A DNA stretch of 64,000 nucleotides, from positions 62,001 to 126,000 of the forward strand of contig NZ_JAKTNR010000001.1 in the NCBI RefSeq assembly GCF_022760855.1. Direction: 5' to 3'. The stretch comes from Thermus albus (GTDB taxonomy: Bacteria > Deinococcota > Deinococci > Deinococcales > Thermaceae). The position numbers and the translations under genes were made by a program. Below are positions 42,766 to 51,593 of this stretch, piece after piece. Below the pieces are notes generated by a model. The model saw only the letters and a list, made by a program, of their open reading frames with translations. It did not search any database and was not told the origin of the DNA. The first letter of the stretch is position 1. The number at the start of each line of letters is the position of its first letter.

Positions 42766-43611
42766 ATGGCGGAAGCTGTGGTGGCTCTGGAGTCGGCTCT
42801 CCTCACCCACGGGTTACCCTACCCCTTGAACCTCCACACCGCTAAAGCCCTGGAGGAGGCGGTGCGCTCCGAAGGGGCCATGCCCAAAACCATTGGCATC
42901 GTAAGGGGCGAGGTACGTGTGGGCCTTTCCCGGGAGGAGATGGAGGCCTTGGCCCAGGGGGGCGCGGAGAAGGCCAGCCTCTGGAACCTTCCTGCCCTTC
43001 TGGTCCAGGGAAAGAGCGCCGGGACCACGGTGGCGGCCACGGTCCACCTGGCCCACCGCCATGGGATAGAGGTCTTTGCCACCGGAGGGATCGGCGGGGT
43101 GCATCCCGAGCCCTTTGACGAAAGCGCCGATCTTCTGGCCCTTGCCCGTACTCCCATCCTGGTGGTCTCTTCGGGGCCCAAGGCCATCCTGGACCTGAGG
43201 GCCACCCTGGAGCGCCTGGAAACCCTGGGGGTTTCCGTGGTGGGTTACCGCACGGACCGGCTACCGGCCTTTTTTTCTCCGGACTCCCCCTTCCCCGTGC
43301 CCTCCCGGGTGGAAACCCCCCTCGAGGCCGCCCGGATCCTCCGCAAGTCCCGGGAGCTGGGCCTGGGGGCGGTCCTCCTGGTAAACCCCGTTTCCCAGGG
43401 CCTGCCCTACGAGGAGGTGGCCCTTTGGGTGGAGGAGGCCAACCACCAGGCGGCCCGGGAAGGGATCTTCGGTAAGGCCCTTACCCCCTACCTGCTGAGG
43501 CGTCTCTCTGAGCTTTCCCATGGGGAAACCGACCGGATCAACGAAAGGCTTCTCGTGGAAAACGCCCGCCTGGCGGCCAGGGTGGCCTTGGCCCTAGCCG
43601 CGCTAGAATAG
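42766..43611 (+). CDS. psuG: Pseudouridine-5'-phosphate glycosidase
   Basis: A 281-residue enzyme that reversibly splits pseudouridine 5'-phosphate into uracil and ribose 5-phosphate. Family blocks are VALESALLTHGLPYP, GAMPKTIGIVRGEVRVGL, SAGTTVAATVHLAHRHGI, VFATGGIGGVH, VSSGPKAILDL and TLGVSVVGYRTD. The lysine in the PKAILD context and the aspartates match the family. No psuK kinase gene is adjacent. Confidence 0.94.
   Translation: MAEAVVALESALLTHGLPYPLNLHTAKALEEAVRSEGAMPKTIGIVRGEVRVGLSREEMEALAQGGAEKASLWNLPALLVQGKSAGTTVAATVHLAHRHGIEVFATGGIGGVHPEPFDESADLLALARTPILVVSSGPKAILDLRATLERLETLGVSVVGYRTDRLPAFFSPDSPFPVPSRVETPLEAARILRKSRELGLGAVLLVNPVSQGLPYEEVALWVEEANHQAAREGIFGKALTPYLLRRLSELSHGETDRINERLLVENARLAARVALALAALE
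43604..43609 (+). promoter_or_regulatory. -10 element of the RodZ-like gene
   Basis: TAGAAT lies exactly 6 nt before GTG 43616 and overlaps the psuG stop region. The -35 is weak. Confidence 0.45.
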
Positions 43612-43615
43612 CCTT

Positions 43616-44494
43616 GTGTGCGAACTGGGGGAAAGGCTTCGCCGGGCCCGGGAGGAAAAGGGGCTTTCCCTGAAGGAGGCGGCGGCGCGGCTGGCCTTGA
43701 AGGCTAAGGTATTGGAGGCCCTCGAGGCGTGCCGCTTTGAGGACCTCCCCGAACCCGCCTTGGCCCGGGGCTACCTCCGGCGTTATGCCCTCCTTTTGGG
43801 GCTGGACCCCGAGCCCCTCCTGGCCCTCTATCCCGTAACCCCGGGCCCTCCGCCCCCACCCCCGCCGGCTTCCCGGCGCCCTTGGCCCTGGCCTCTTCTC
43901 TTGGCCTTGGCCCTCTTGGGGGTTTTAGGGTACGGGGCCTACCTGGTCCTGCGCCCCACGCCGGTACAAACGGTAAGCCTGCCGCCCGAGCCGCCTCCAA
44001 AATCCCCGGAACGTTTTAGCCTCGAGGTGGCCAGCGAACCCCCAGGGGCCCGGGTGTACCTGGATGGATTCTACCTAGGGCAGACTCCCTTGAAGAGCCC
44101 CCCCCTGGAAGGAGGCCGGCGGGTGATCCGGCTGGAAATGCCCGGGTATGAGCCCTTTCAGGAGGAGGTGGTACTGGACCGTGACCGCGCCCTACGCTAC
44201 CGCCTTTCCCCCAAGCCCCAGGAGCCTCAGGCTGTCCCGGCTCCCTCGCCTTCTCCGGCACCTTCCGGGAGGCTGGTCCTTCGCCTGGAGGGCCGGAGCT
44301 GGCTTAGGGTCACCCAGGGAGATCAGCGGCTTTACGAGGGCATTCCCGAGGTGGGGGCGGAGCTCAGCTTTGACCTGCCGGTGGAGGTGCGCTCGGGGAA
44401 CCCTGGGGCGGTGCGGGTTTTTCTGGACGGCAAGGACCTGGGCCCTTTGGGGGAGCCGGGAAAGCCCCTCACCCGTCGCTTTGAAGCCCCTTGA
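43616..44494 (+). CDS. RodZ-like transmembrane HTH protein with PEGA domain
   Basis: A 292-residue bitopic protein. An N-terminal cytoplasmic XRE/RodZ-type HTH (about 4-68, LGERLRRAREEKGLSLKEAA) is followed by a proline spacer and a TM helix (about 92-111). Outside lie a PEGA-like domain (about 140-190, VASEPPGARVYLDGFYLGQTPL) and a C-terminal DUF4115-like region (about 220-290, SWLRVTQGDQRLYEG). The layout is that of RodZ, which links MreB to the envelope, with an added PEGA module. The GTG start gives MCELGERL. Confidence 0.8.
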   Translation: MCELGERLRRAREEKGLSLKEAAARLALKAKVLEALEACRFEDLPEPALARGYLRRYALLLGLDPEPLLALYPVTPGPPPPPPPASRRPWPWPLLLALALLGVLGYGAYLVLRPTPVQTVSLPPEPPPKSPERFSLEVASEPPGARVYLDGFYLGQTPLKSPPLEGGRRVIRLEMPGYEPFQEEVVLDRDRALRYRLSPKPQEPQAVPAPSPSPAPSGRLVLRLEGRSWLRVTQGDQRLYEGIPEVGAELSFDLPVEVRSGNPGAVRVFLDGKDLGPLGEPGKPLTRRFEAP

Positions 44495-44526
44495 TGCCCC
44501 TGCTCGCAGGGAGGCTGGAAGGGGGC

Positions 44527-44532
44527 TATACT
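44527..44532 (+). promoter_or_regulatory. -10 element before rimO
   Basis: TATACT lies 55 nt upstream of the rimO ATG. No good -35 is visible. Confidence 0.35.
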
Positions 44533-44587
44533 GGTGCGTTGGAGCCCCGAAGAGACCCCTTCGGGCTGGGCGGGCTCCTGGAGGTCT

Positions 44588-45892
44588 ATGGCGAAGATCG
44601 GCTTTGTGAGCCTGGGCTGCCCCAAGGCCCTGGTGGACTCGGAACAGATCCTTTCCCGGCTGAAAGCCTTGGGTTACGAAACCAGCGCCACCTACGAGGA
44701 GGCGGAGCTGGTGGTGGTGAACACCTGTGGCTTCATCACCCCAGCCATAGAGGAGAGCCTCGAGGCCATTGGGGAGGCCTTGCGGGAAAACGGCAAGGTG
44801 GTGGTGACGGGGTGCCTGGGGGCCCGGCCTGAGGTGATCCGAAAGAGGCACCCCCAGGTGCTGGAAATCACCGGTCCGGGGGAGGTGGAGCGGGTTTTGG
44901 AGGTGGTGCAGGAGGTGTTGCCGGCGTCCCGCAACCCCCTCTTGGACCTGGTCCCGCCCCAGGTGAAGCTCACGCCCCGGCATTACGCCTACCTGAAGCT
45001 TTCCGAGGGGTGCGACCACCGCTGTAGCTTCTGCATTATCCCCAAACTCAGGGGGTCGTTGCGCTCCCGCGACGCCGGGGAGGTGTTGGCGGAGGCCGCC
45101 CGGTTGGTGGCCACCGGAACCCGGGAGCTCCTCCTCATCGCTCAGGACCTCTCCGCCTATGGGGTGGACATCGGCCACCGGGAAGGCTTCTGGGGCGATC
45201 GCCTGGTGAAGGCCGAACTTAAAGACCTCTTGACCCAGATGTCGGAGCTCGGGGCCTGGATCCGCCTGCACTACGTCTACCCCTACCCCCATGTCCGGAA
45301 CCTCCTTCCGCTTATGGCCGAGGGCAAGGTGCTCCCCTATCTGGATGTTCCCCTGCAGCACGCTTCCGAAAGGATACTTCGCCTCATGCGCCGCCCCGGG
45401 GGGTACGAGAGCCATCTTCAGACCTTGAGGGCCTGGCGGGAGGTGGTGCCGGAGCTGGCCATCCGGTCCACCTTCATCGTGGGCTTTCCCGGGGAGACGG
45501 AGGAGGACTTCCAAAAGCTTCTGGACTTCCTGGAGGCGGCGGAGCTGGACCGGGTGGGGGTCTTCACCTACTCCCCGGTGGAGGGCGCCGAGGCCAACAC
45601 CTTGCCCAACCCTGTGCCCGAGGAGGTGAAGGAGGAAAGGAAGGCGCGCCTTTTGGAGCTCCAGGCCCGGATCAGCCTGAGGAAGAACCAAGGCTTCGTG
45701 GGCCAGACCCTCGAGGTCCTGGTGGACGAGCTTCCGGAGCCGGGCTTGGCCGTGGGCCGGAGCTACCGGGACTCCCCGGGTATTGACGGGTTGGTCTACG
45801 CGGAAACGGACGGCACGGCCCGGGTGGGGGAGAGGATCCAGGTTCGGATCACCCGGGCCGAGACCTACGACCTTTACGGGATCCAGGTTTAG
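44588..45892 (+). CDS. rimO: Ribosomal protein S12 methylthiotransferase RimO
   Basis: A 434-residue radical-SAM enzyme that methylthiolates the conserved aspartate of ribosomal protein S12. The N-terminal UPF0004 domain has [13 protein letters not shown] and NTCGF for the second cluster, plus TGCLGARP. The radical-SAM cluster is CDHRCSFC, with [11 protein letters not shown] and a C-terminal TRAM domain. The [13 protein letters not shown] start separates RimO from MiaB. ATG 44588 has GGAGG 4 nt upstream; the 18-codon longer frame lacks family similarity. Confidence 0.95.
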   Translation: MAKIGFVSLGCPKALVDSEQILSRLKALGYETSATYEEAELVVVNTCGFITPAIEESLEAIGEALRENGKVVVTGCLGARPEVIRKRHPQVLEITGPGEVERVLEVVQEVLPASRNPLLDLVPPQVKLTPRHYAYLKLSEGCDHRCSFCIIPKLRGSLRSRDAGEVLAEAARLVATGTRELLLIAQDLSAYGVDIGHREGFWGDRLVKAELKDLLTQMSELGAWIRLHYVYPYPHVRNLLPLMAEGKVLPYLDVPLQHASERILRLMRRPGGYESHLQTLRAWREVVPELAIRSTFIVGFPGETEEDFQKLLDFLEAAELDRVGVFTYSPVEGAEANTLPNPVPEEVKEERKARLLELQARISLRKNQGFVGQTLEVLVDELPEPGLAVGRSYRDSPGIDGLVYAETDGTARVGERIQVRITRAETYDLYGIQV

Positions 45893-45904
45893 GATAGGGG
45901 CGGT

Positions 45905-47242
45905 ATGTACATCGTCATCGCCGGGGGCGGGGAGGTAGGCGGGGAGCTGGCCCGCACCCTGGAAAAGGCTCATGAGGTGGTGGTTCTGGACCGCAACCCT
46001 CAGGCCAAGGAGCGCTTTGCCCATCTGGACGTAAAGGTGGTGGTGGGCGGGGCCACGGACCCGGACGCCCTTAGGGAGGCGGGGGTGGACCGGGCGGACC
46101 TCTTCATCGCCAGCACGGATTCCGACGAGGTGAACCTCCTGGCCTCCCTTCTGGCCAAGGGCCTGGGGGCCAAGGAGACCCTCTGCTTTGTGGGCAAGGG
46201 AGGGTATGTGGAGGTGCTCACCGACCCCCGTACCGCCGAGATCCTGGGTACCCGCATCGACAAGGTCCTCTGGCCGCAAAGGGCCATGGCCCGGGAGATC
46301 GTGGAGGTGATCCTGGTCCCCGGGGCTGTGGACACCGAGGTGCTGGCGGAGGGACGGCTCCGCTTTGTGGAGTACCGGGTGAAGGAGGGTGGCCCCTACG
46401 CCCACCGGCTTCTCGCTGAGCTTCCCTGGCCCGAGGGGGTCTTGGTGGTGGGGGTGGTGCGGGAGGGGGCCTTTTGGAGCTTTGCCCACCCCGAGTACCC
46501 CGAGGTCATCCTGGAGCCTGGGGACAAAATCCTCTTCGTCACCACCTTACGGGCTTTCCCCGAGCTGGAGGCCTGTTTCGCCACGGGGCGGGGGGTGCGG
46601 AGGGTGATGGTCATCGGTGGGGGCAACGTGGGCTTCATGGTGGCCCAGGAGCTTTTAAGGCGGCGCCTGGAGGTGGTGATCATCGAGCCCAACCGCGAGC
46701 GGTGCGAATGGCTTTCCCAGGAGCTTCCCGGCGCCCTCATTATCCAGGGGGACGGTACCGATCTGGAGCTCTTGGAGGCGGAGGGGTTGCAGGAAGCCGA
46801 TGCGGTGGTGGCGGTGACCGACAACGACGAGAAGAACCTCCTGGCTTCCTTGCTGGCCAAGCAGCTTGGGGTAGGCAAGGTGATCACCCGGGTTTCCCGC
46901 TCGGAGACCCGCAGGCTCTTTGAACAGGTGGGTATAGACCTCCCCCTCACCCCCCGCCAGGCGGCGGTGCGGGCGGTATTGGACTACCTGGGGCCGGAAA
47001 ACGTGGAGCATGTGTCCACCATGGACGAGAACATTGAGCTCTTAGAGGTGGAGCTTCCGGAAAGCTTTAGGCCTAGGTACCTGAAGGCTTTGGCCACGTC
47101 CCAGGTGGCCCCGGTGGCCCTGGAGCGCGACCATCGGGTGATGCTCTACCGCGAGGACCTCGAGGCCCTTCCCAACGACCGACTCTTTTTGGTGGTGGCC
47201 CGGGAGGTGGCGGATGAAGCCGTGGCCCGCATCGTCGGCTAG
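45905..47242 (+). CDS. trkA: Trk potassium uptake regulatory subunit TrkA
   Basis: A 445-residue cytoplasmic protein with two RCK units. Each starts with a Rossmann nucleotide motif (IVIAGGGEVGGELA and VMVIGGGNVGFMVA) and is followed by a TrkA-C domain. It gates TrkH in response to NAD(H) or ATP. An AGGGGCGG site precedes the ATG. It overlaps trkH by 29 nt. Confidence 0.95.
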   Translation: MYIVIAGGGEVGGELARTLEKAHEVVVLDRNPQAKERFAHLDVKVVVGGATDPDALREAGVDRADLFIASTDSDEVNLLASLLAKGLGAKETLCFVGKGGYVEVLTDPRTAEILGTRIDKVLWPQRAMAREIVEVILVPGAVDTEVLAEGRLRFVEYRVKEGGPYAHRLLAELPWPEGVLVVGVVREGAFWSFAHPEYPEVILEPGDKILFVTTLRAFPELEACFATGRGVRRVMVIGGGNVGFMVAQELLRRRLEVVIIEPNRERCEWLSQELPGALIIQGDGTDLELLEAEGLQEADAVVAVTDNDEKNLLASLLAKQLGVGKVITRVSRSETRRLFEQVGIDLPLTPRQAAVRAVLDYLGPENVEHVSTMDENIELLEVELPESFRPRYLKALATSQVAPVALERDHRVMLYREDLEALPNDRLFLVVAREVADEAVARIVG

Positions 47243-48686
47243 GCAAGGGTTTCGCTCCAGCCTGTACCTCCTGGGCTTGACGTATCAGGGTCTCGGCCTT
47301 CTCATGCTGGCCTTTGCCCTCTTGGCCCTGGGCTGGAAGGAGGACGCCAAGGGGTTTCTCCTGGGGGCGGTGCTGGGGATAGGGTTGGGCAAGGCCCTGC
47401 AGGGGGTGGGGCATCCCCAGGCCCAACCGCCCCGGGCCGAGGTCTTTGCCGCCGTGGCCCTGCTGTGGCTGATGGTGCCCGCCCTGGGGGCCATACCCTA
47501 CTGGATCTCTGGGGGGCTGGGCTACCTGGATGCTCTTTTTGAGGCTTTTTCCGGCTTCACCACCACCGGGGCCACGGTGCTTGCGGATTTTGGGCAGTTT
47601 GGCCAAAGCCTCTTTCTTTGGCGGAGCTTTACCCAGTGGATGGGGGGCATCGGCATCGTGGTGCTCTTCCTGGGCGTCTTTCCCCAGCTTCAAGTGGCGG
47701 GTCGCCAGGCCTTCTTCGCCGAGAGCACGGGGGTGGAGAAGGAGAGGCTCACCCCCAGGCTTCGCCACACCGCCCAGGCGGTCTTGCGGGTGTACCTGAC
47801 CCTTACCGCTTTGGCCTTTTTGGCCTACTGGTGGGCGGGCATACCCGTCTTTGAGGCCTTGGCCAACGCCCTCACCACCACCCCAGCGGGGGGGTTCAGC
47901 CCCAACCCGCAAAGCTTCGCCACCTACCCCCTCCTTGCCCAGTGGCTGGGTAGCTTCTTCATGTTTTTGGCGGGGGTGAACTTCCTGCTGCAGTACCGCC
48001 TTTTCTTCGGGCGGGAGATCAAGCCCCTCCTCAAGGATGCGGAGTTCCAGGCCTATGTGTTGCTGGTGCTCCTGGCGGGCTCGCTCCTATCCCTTTACCT
48101 GTATACCCACCACATGTATGGCCTCGAGGCCAGCCTCCGCCACGCCTTTTTTCAGGTGATCTCCATCATCACCACCACCGGCTTCGCCAGCGTGGACTTT
48201 GCCCAGTGGGTGGTACCGGCCCAGGCCATCCTGGTGATCCTGATGTTTGTGGGGGGAAGTGCCGGCTCGGGGGCGGGAGGCATCAAGGTGGTGCGCTGGC
48301 TTCTCCTCTTCGGCCTTCTCCGGCGAGAAATCACCCGCACCCTTCACCCCAGGGCGGTCCTTCCCCTGCGCCTGGGCCACCGGGTGGTTCCCGAGGAGGC
48401 CTTGTGGCAGGTTTCCGTGTTCATTTTCCTTTACACCCTTCTCTTTGGTTTCGGTACCCTGACCCTGGCGCTTTTGGAAGGGGATTTTGTGAAGGCTTTT
48501 ACCGCCAGTGCCCAGGCCATCGGTAACATCGGCCCAGGGCTAGGTTCGGTGGGGCCTATGGGTTCCTATGCTGAGCTTCACCCCCTTTCCAAGCTGATTC
48601 TGATCCTGCAGATGTGGGTGGGCCGGATTGAGATCCTGCCGGTGGTGCTCCTCTTTAGCCCGGAACTATGGCGGCGCTTGCGCTAA
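47214..48686 (+). CDS. trkH: Trk potassium transporter membrane subunit TrkH
   Basis: A 490-residue channel-like potassium transporter. The four pore-loop filters are visible: FSGFTTTGAT, ALTTTPAGGFSP, ISIITTTGFAS and SAQAIGNIGPGLG. Ends in the usual MWVGRIEILPVVLLF. ATG 47214 has GGAGGTGG upstream inside trkA. Confidence 0.95.
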   Translation: MKPWPASSARQGFRSSLYLLGLTYQGLGLLMLAFALLALGWKEDAKGFLLGAVLGIGLGKALQGVGHPQAQPPRAEVFAAVALLWLMVPALGAIPYWISGGLGYLDALFEAFSGFTTTGATVLADFGQFGQSLFLWRSFTQWMGGIGIVVLFLGVFPQLQVAGRQAFFAESTGVEKERLTPRLRHTAQAVLRVYLTLTALAFLAYWWAGIPVFEALANALTTTPAGGFSPNPQSFATYPLLAQWLGSFFMFLAGVNFLLQYRLFFGREIKPLLKDAEFQAYVLLVLLAGSLLSLYLYTHHMYGLEASLRHAFFQVISIITTTGFASVDFAQWVVPAQAILVILMFVGGSAGSGAGGIKVVRWLLLFGLLRREITRTLHPRAVLPLRLGHRVVPEEALWQVSVFIFLYTLLFGFGTLTLALLEGDFVKAFTASAQAIGNIGPGLGSVGPMGSYAELHPLSKLILILQMWVGRIEILPVVLLFSPELWRRLR

Positions 48687-48763
48687 GCGGGGAAGGCCTG
48701 CTGCCTGGAATAAGGCCGTTATGCTTCCCTAAGGGGGGCGTTGGAGCCTCGAGGAGGAGCGGG

Positions 48764-48769
48764 TATAAT
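48764..48769 (+). promoter_or_regulatory. -10 element of the glycogen phosphorylase gene
   Basis: A consensus TATAAT 7 nt before GTG 48777, implying a leaderless transcript. The -35 is unclear. Confidence 0.55.
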
Positions 48770-48776
48770 CCCCTTT

Positions 48777-51236
48777 GTGAAGGTACTGGGACACCTTACC
48801 GCTATGCCCGAGCTTCCCGAGGCCCTTAAGGGTTTAAGGAAGCTGGCCTATAACCTTTGGTGGAGTTGGAACCCAGAGGCAGCCGAACTCTTTCAGGAGA
48901 TAAACCCCCAGCTTTGGAAGCGCTTCCGTGGGAACCCGGTCAAGCTTCTTCTGGAAGTGGACCCGCCCCGTTTGGAGGTCCTCACCGCCACCAGTTACCC
49001 AGCCCGGGTCCAGGCGGTGGTGGCGGCCTTGGACAGCTATCTAAAGGATCGGGAGAGGAAGGAAGGGCCGCTAGTGGCCTACTTCTCGGCAGAGTATGGG
49101 TTTCATAGCTCCTTGCCCATCTACTCCGGGGGGCTTGGGGTCCTGGCGGGGGACCACATCAAGGCGGCCAGCGACCTGGGCTTGAACTTGGTGGGAGTAG
49201 GGATTTTCTACCACGAGGGCTACTTCCACCAGCGCCTGTCCCCGGAGGGGGTCCAGGTGGAGGTTTACGAAACCCTTCACCCAGAGGAGCTTCCCCTTTT
49301 GCCTGTGCAGGATCAGGAGGGCCACCCCGTGAGGGTGGGGCTGGAGTTTCCGGGCCGCACCGTATGGCTCGGGGCCTATCGGGTGCAGGTGGGGGCGGTA
49401 CCTGTCTACCTTCTCACCGCAAATCTGCCCGAAAATACTCCCGAAGACCGGGCCATCACCGCCAGGCTTTATGCCCCAGGCCTGGAGACGCGCATCCAGC
49501 AGGAAATGGTTTTGGGCATTGGGGGAGTGAGGCTTCTCAGGGCCTTGGGGCTTAACCCCCAGGTCTTCCACATGAACGAGGGGCACTCCGCCTTTTTGGG
49601 GCTGGAGCGGATACGGGAACTGGTGGCCGAGGGGCATCCCTTTCCTGTGGCCCTAGAGCTGGCCAAAGCGGGAGCCCTTTTCACCACCCACACCCCCGTG
49701 CCTGCGGGCCATGATACCTTCCCCTTGGATCTTGTGGGCCGTTACCTGCATGGCTTTTGGGAAAGAATGGGCACGGACTGGGAGGGGTTTGTGGCCTTGG
49801 GTTTGGAGGAGAAGCCCTGGGGCAAGGTCTTTTCCATGTCCAATCTGGCCCTTCGGACCAGCGCCCAGGCGGGAGGGGTTTCTCGTCTCCACGGGGAGGT
49901 TTCCCGGGAGATGTTCCACCATCTATGGCCGGGGCTTTTGCGGGAGGAGGTGCCCATTGGCCATATCACCAATGGGGTTCACACCTGGACCTTCCTGCAT
50001 CCCAGGCTTCGCCGCCACTACGCGGAGGTCTTCGGCCCGGATTGGCTAAGGCGGCCCGAGGACCCAGCCACCTGGAAGGTGGAGGGGTTGGGGGAGGAAT
50101 TTTGGCGCATTCACCGGGACCTCCGGGCGGATTTGGTGCGCGAGGTGCGCCTGCGCCTTTACGAGCAACGGCGTAGAAATGGGGAAAGCCCAAGCCGTCT
50201 ACGCCAGGCGGAACGGGTTTTGGATCCGGAGGCGCTTACCGTGGGTTTTGCCCGGCGGTTTGCCACTTACAAGCGGGCGGTTCTCCTTTTCAAGGACCCG
50301 GAGAGGCTTCTAAAGCTTCTTCAAGGCCCTTATCCCGTACAGTTTGTCTTTGCGGGGAAGGCCCACCCCAAGGACGAGCCCGGTAAGGCTTACCTTCAGG
50401 AGCTGGTGGCCAAGATCAAGGAGTATGGCCTCGAGGACCGCATGGTGGTCCTGGAGGACTACGACATGTACCTGGCCCGGGTCTTGGTGCACGGCTCGGA
50501 CGTCTGGCTCAACACCCCCCGCCGGCCTATGGAAGCTTCCGGAACCAGTGGAATGAAGGCCGCCCTGAACGGGGTCTTGAACCTGAGCGTTCTAGACGGC
50601 TGGTGGGCCGAGGCCTATAACGGCAAGAACGGCTTTGCCATCGGCGATGATCGGGTTTACGAGAACGAGGAGGCCCAGGACATGGCGGACGCCCAGGCCC
50701 TGTATGACGTGCTGGAGGGCGAGGTCCTCCCCCTTTTCTACGCTAAGGGTCCTGAGGGCTACTCTTCCGGTTGGCTTTCCATGGTCCACGAGAGCCTGCG
50801 CACCGTGGGCCCTCGCTTCAGCGCCGCCCGCATGGTGGGGGAGTACCTGAGGCTATACCGCCAGGGCCAGGTCTGGGCGGAGAGTGCACGGGGCCATGAG
50901 AGGGTGCTTCAAGCCTTTCATCGGGCATTTCCCGCCTTCTATACCCTGGGCCTCAGGGCCGAGGCCCCGGGGGACCTAACCCTAAACGGCGAGCCCGTGC
51001 AGGTGCGGGCCTATGTGGAGGGGGAGATTCCCGAGGCCCTAAGGCCTTTTTTGGAGGTCCAGCTGGTGGTGCGCCGTTCAGGGGGTGGGCTGGAGCTGAT
51101 TCCCATGACCCAAGGGGAGGGAGGAAGGTACGCGGTTTCTTACCGGCCCTCGCGCCCAGGAAGTTATGCCTATGGGGTGAGGTTGGCCCTTAAGCATCCC
51201 ATCACCCATCGGGTGGAGTGGGTGCGCTGGGCTTAA
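48777..51236 (+). CDS. glgP: Alpha-glucan (glycogen) phosphorylase
   Basis: An 819-residue GT35 enzyme that releases glucose 1-phosphate from alpha-1,4-glucans, using pyridoxal phosphate. It is the short bacterial/archaeal type with an N-terminal DUF3417 region (LAYNLWWSWNPEA). Core marks are YFSAEYGFHSSLPIYSGGLG, VFHMNEGHSAFL, FARRFATYKRAVLL and the cofactor-lysine region EASGTSGMKAALNG. GTG 48777 is chosen for its position 7 nt after TATAAT; the longer frame from 48741 spans the promoter. The sequence closely matches the T. thermophilus enzyme as I recall it. Confidence 0.95.
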   Translation: MKVLGHLTAMPELPEALKGLRKLAYNLWWSWNPEAAELFQEINPQLWKRFRGNPVKLLLEVDPPRLEVLTATSYPARVQAVVAALDSYLKDRERKEGPLVAYFSAEYGFHSSLPIYSGGLGVLAGDHIKAASDLGLNLVGVGIFYHEGYFHQRLSPEGVQVEVYETLHPEELPLLPVQDQEGHPVRVGLEFPGRTVWLGAYRVQVGAVPVYLLTANLPENTPEDRAITARLYAPGLETRIQQEMVLGIGGVRLLRALGLNPQVFHMNEGHSAFLGLERIRELVAEGHPFPVALELAKAGALFTTHTPVPAGHDTFPLDLVGRYLHGFWERMGTDWEGFVALGLEEKPWGKVFSMSNLALRTSAQAGGVSRLHGEVSREMFHHLWPGLLREEVPIGHITNGVHTWTFLHPRLRRHYAEVFGPDWLRRPEDPATWKVEGLGEEFWRIHRDLRADLVREVRLRLYEQRRRNGESPSRLRQAERVLDPEALTVGFARRFATYKRAVLLFKDPERLLKLLQGPYPVQFVFAGKAHPKDEPGKAYLQELVAKIKEYGLEDRMVVLEDYDMYLARVLVHGSDVWLNTPRRPMEASGTSGMKAALNGVLNLSVLDGWWAEAYNGKNGFAIGDDRVYENEEAQDMADAQALYDVLEGEVLPLFYAKGPEGYSSGWLSMVHESLRTVGPRFSAARMVGEYLRLYRQGQVWAESARGHERVLQAFHRAFPAFYTLGLRAEAPGDLTLNGEPVQVRAYVEGEIPEALRPFLEVQLVVRRSGGGLELIPMTQGEGGRYAVSYRPSRPGSYAYGVRLALKHPITHRVEWVRWA

Positions 51237-51247
51237 CGGCGCATGGG

Positions 51248-51294
51248 AAAAGGGGCCTCGGTTGCCTCGAGGCCCCTTGGCCGTGGCCCCTTTT
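51248..51294. terminator. Bidirectional terminator hairpins after glgP
   Basis: AAGGGGCCTCG (51250-51260) pairs with CGAGGCCCCTT (51268-51278). In an alternative longer pairing, AAAAGGGGCC meets GGCCCCTTTT (51285-51294), giving a T tract on either strand. It separates glgP from the convergent cytochrome remnant. Confidence 0.7.
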
Positions 51295-51540
51295 ACTTCT
51301 CGGGGAGGGTTTGCAGGTAGGCAAGGAGGTCTTGAAGTTGGGACCGGAGGAGGAAGGAGAACCCAGGCATGACAAAGTTGCCAGGCTGGCCGTTGAGGAT
51401 CTTGTGGAGGGTCTCCTGGGGATTTGCCTTGGCTAAGGTCCCCACGTATTCGGGGTTCTCCGGGGTGAGGAAGTTGATGGCCCGGCCGTCTTGACCATGG
51501 CAGGAGGCGCATACCCGGCAAGGTGCTTGTCTCTTTTCTT
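51293..51540 (-). pseudogene. Truncated cytochrome c remnant
   Basis: The minus strand encodes a class I cytochrome c core. The haem site is CASCHGQDG, the methionine ligand is in NFVMPGF, and the C-terminal helix is SQLQDLLAYLQTLPEK before a TAA. The open frame extends back only to an in-frame TGA (51568-51566). It contains no ATG, GTG or TTG before the haem motif, and no signal peptide. The 5' part is missing and the upstream space is the promoter of the next plus-strand gene. It appears to be a decayed gene fragment. Confidence 0.75.
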
Positions 51541-51566
51541 GACCCTCGAGGCCTAGCCGGTATAAT
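51539..51566 (+). promoter_or_regulatory. Promoter of the polar amino-acid transport block
   Basis: TTGACC (51539-51544), 16 bp, consensus TATAAT (51561-51566). Confidence 0.8.
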
Positions 51567-51593
51567 CAGCCCGTGTTACAAAGGAGGTGGGGT

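Noticed and set aside
44192..46489. 765-codon minus-strand open frame over the RodZ-like gene, rimO and trkA
   Set aside because: Spans parts of three well-supported plus-strand genes; His/Gly/Leu-rich shadow typical of this codon usage.
51078..51521. 147-codon minus-strand frame across the end of glgP and the cytochrome remnant
   Set aside because: It is out of frame with the cytochrome haem motif and antisense to glgP; no family resemblance.
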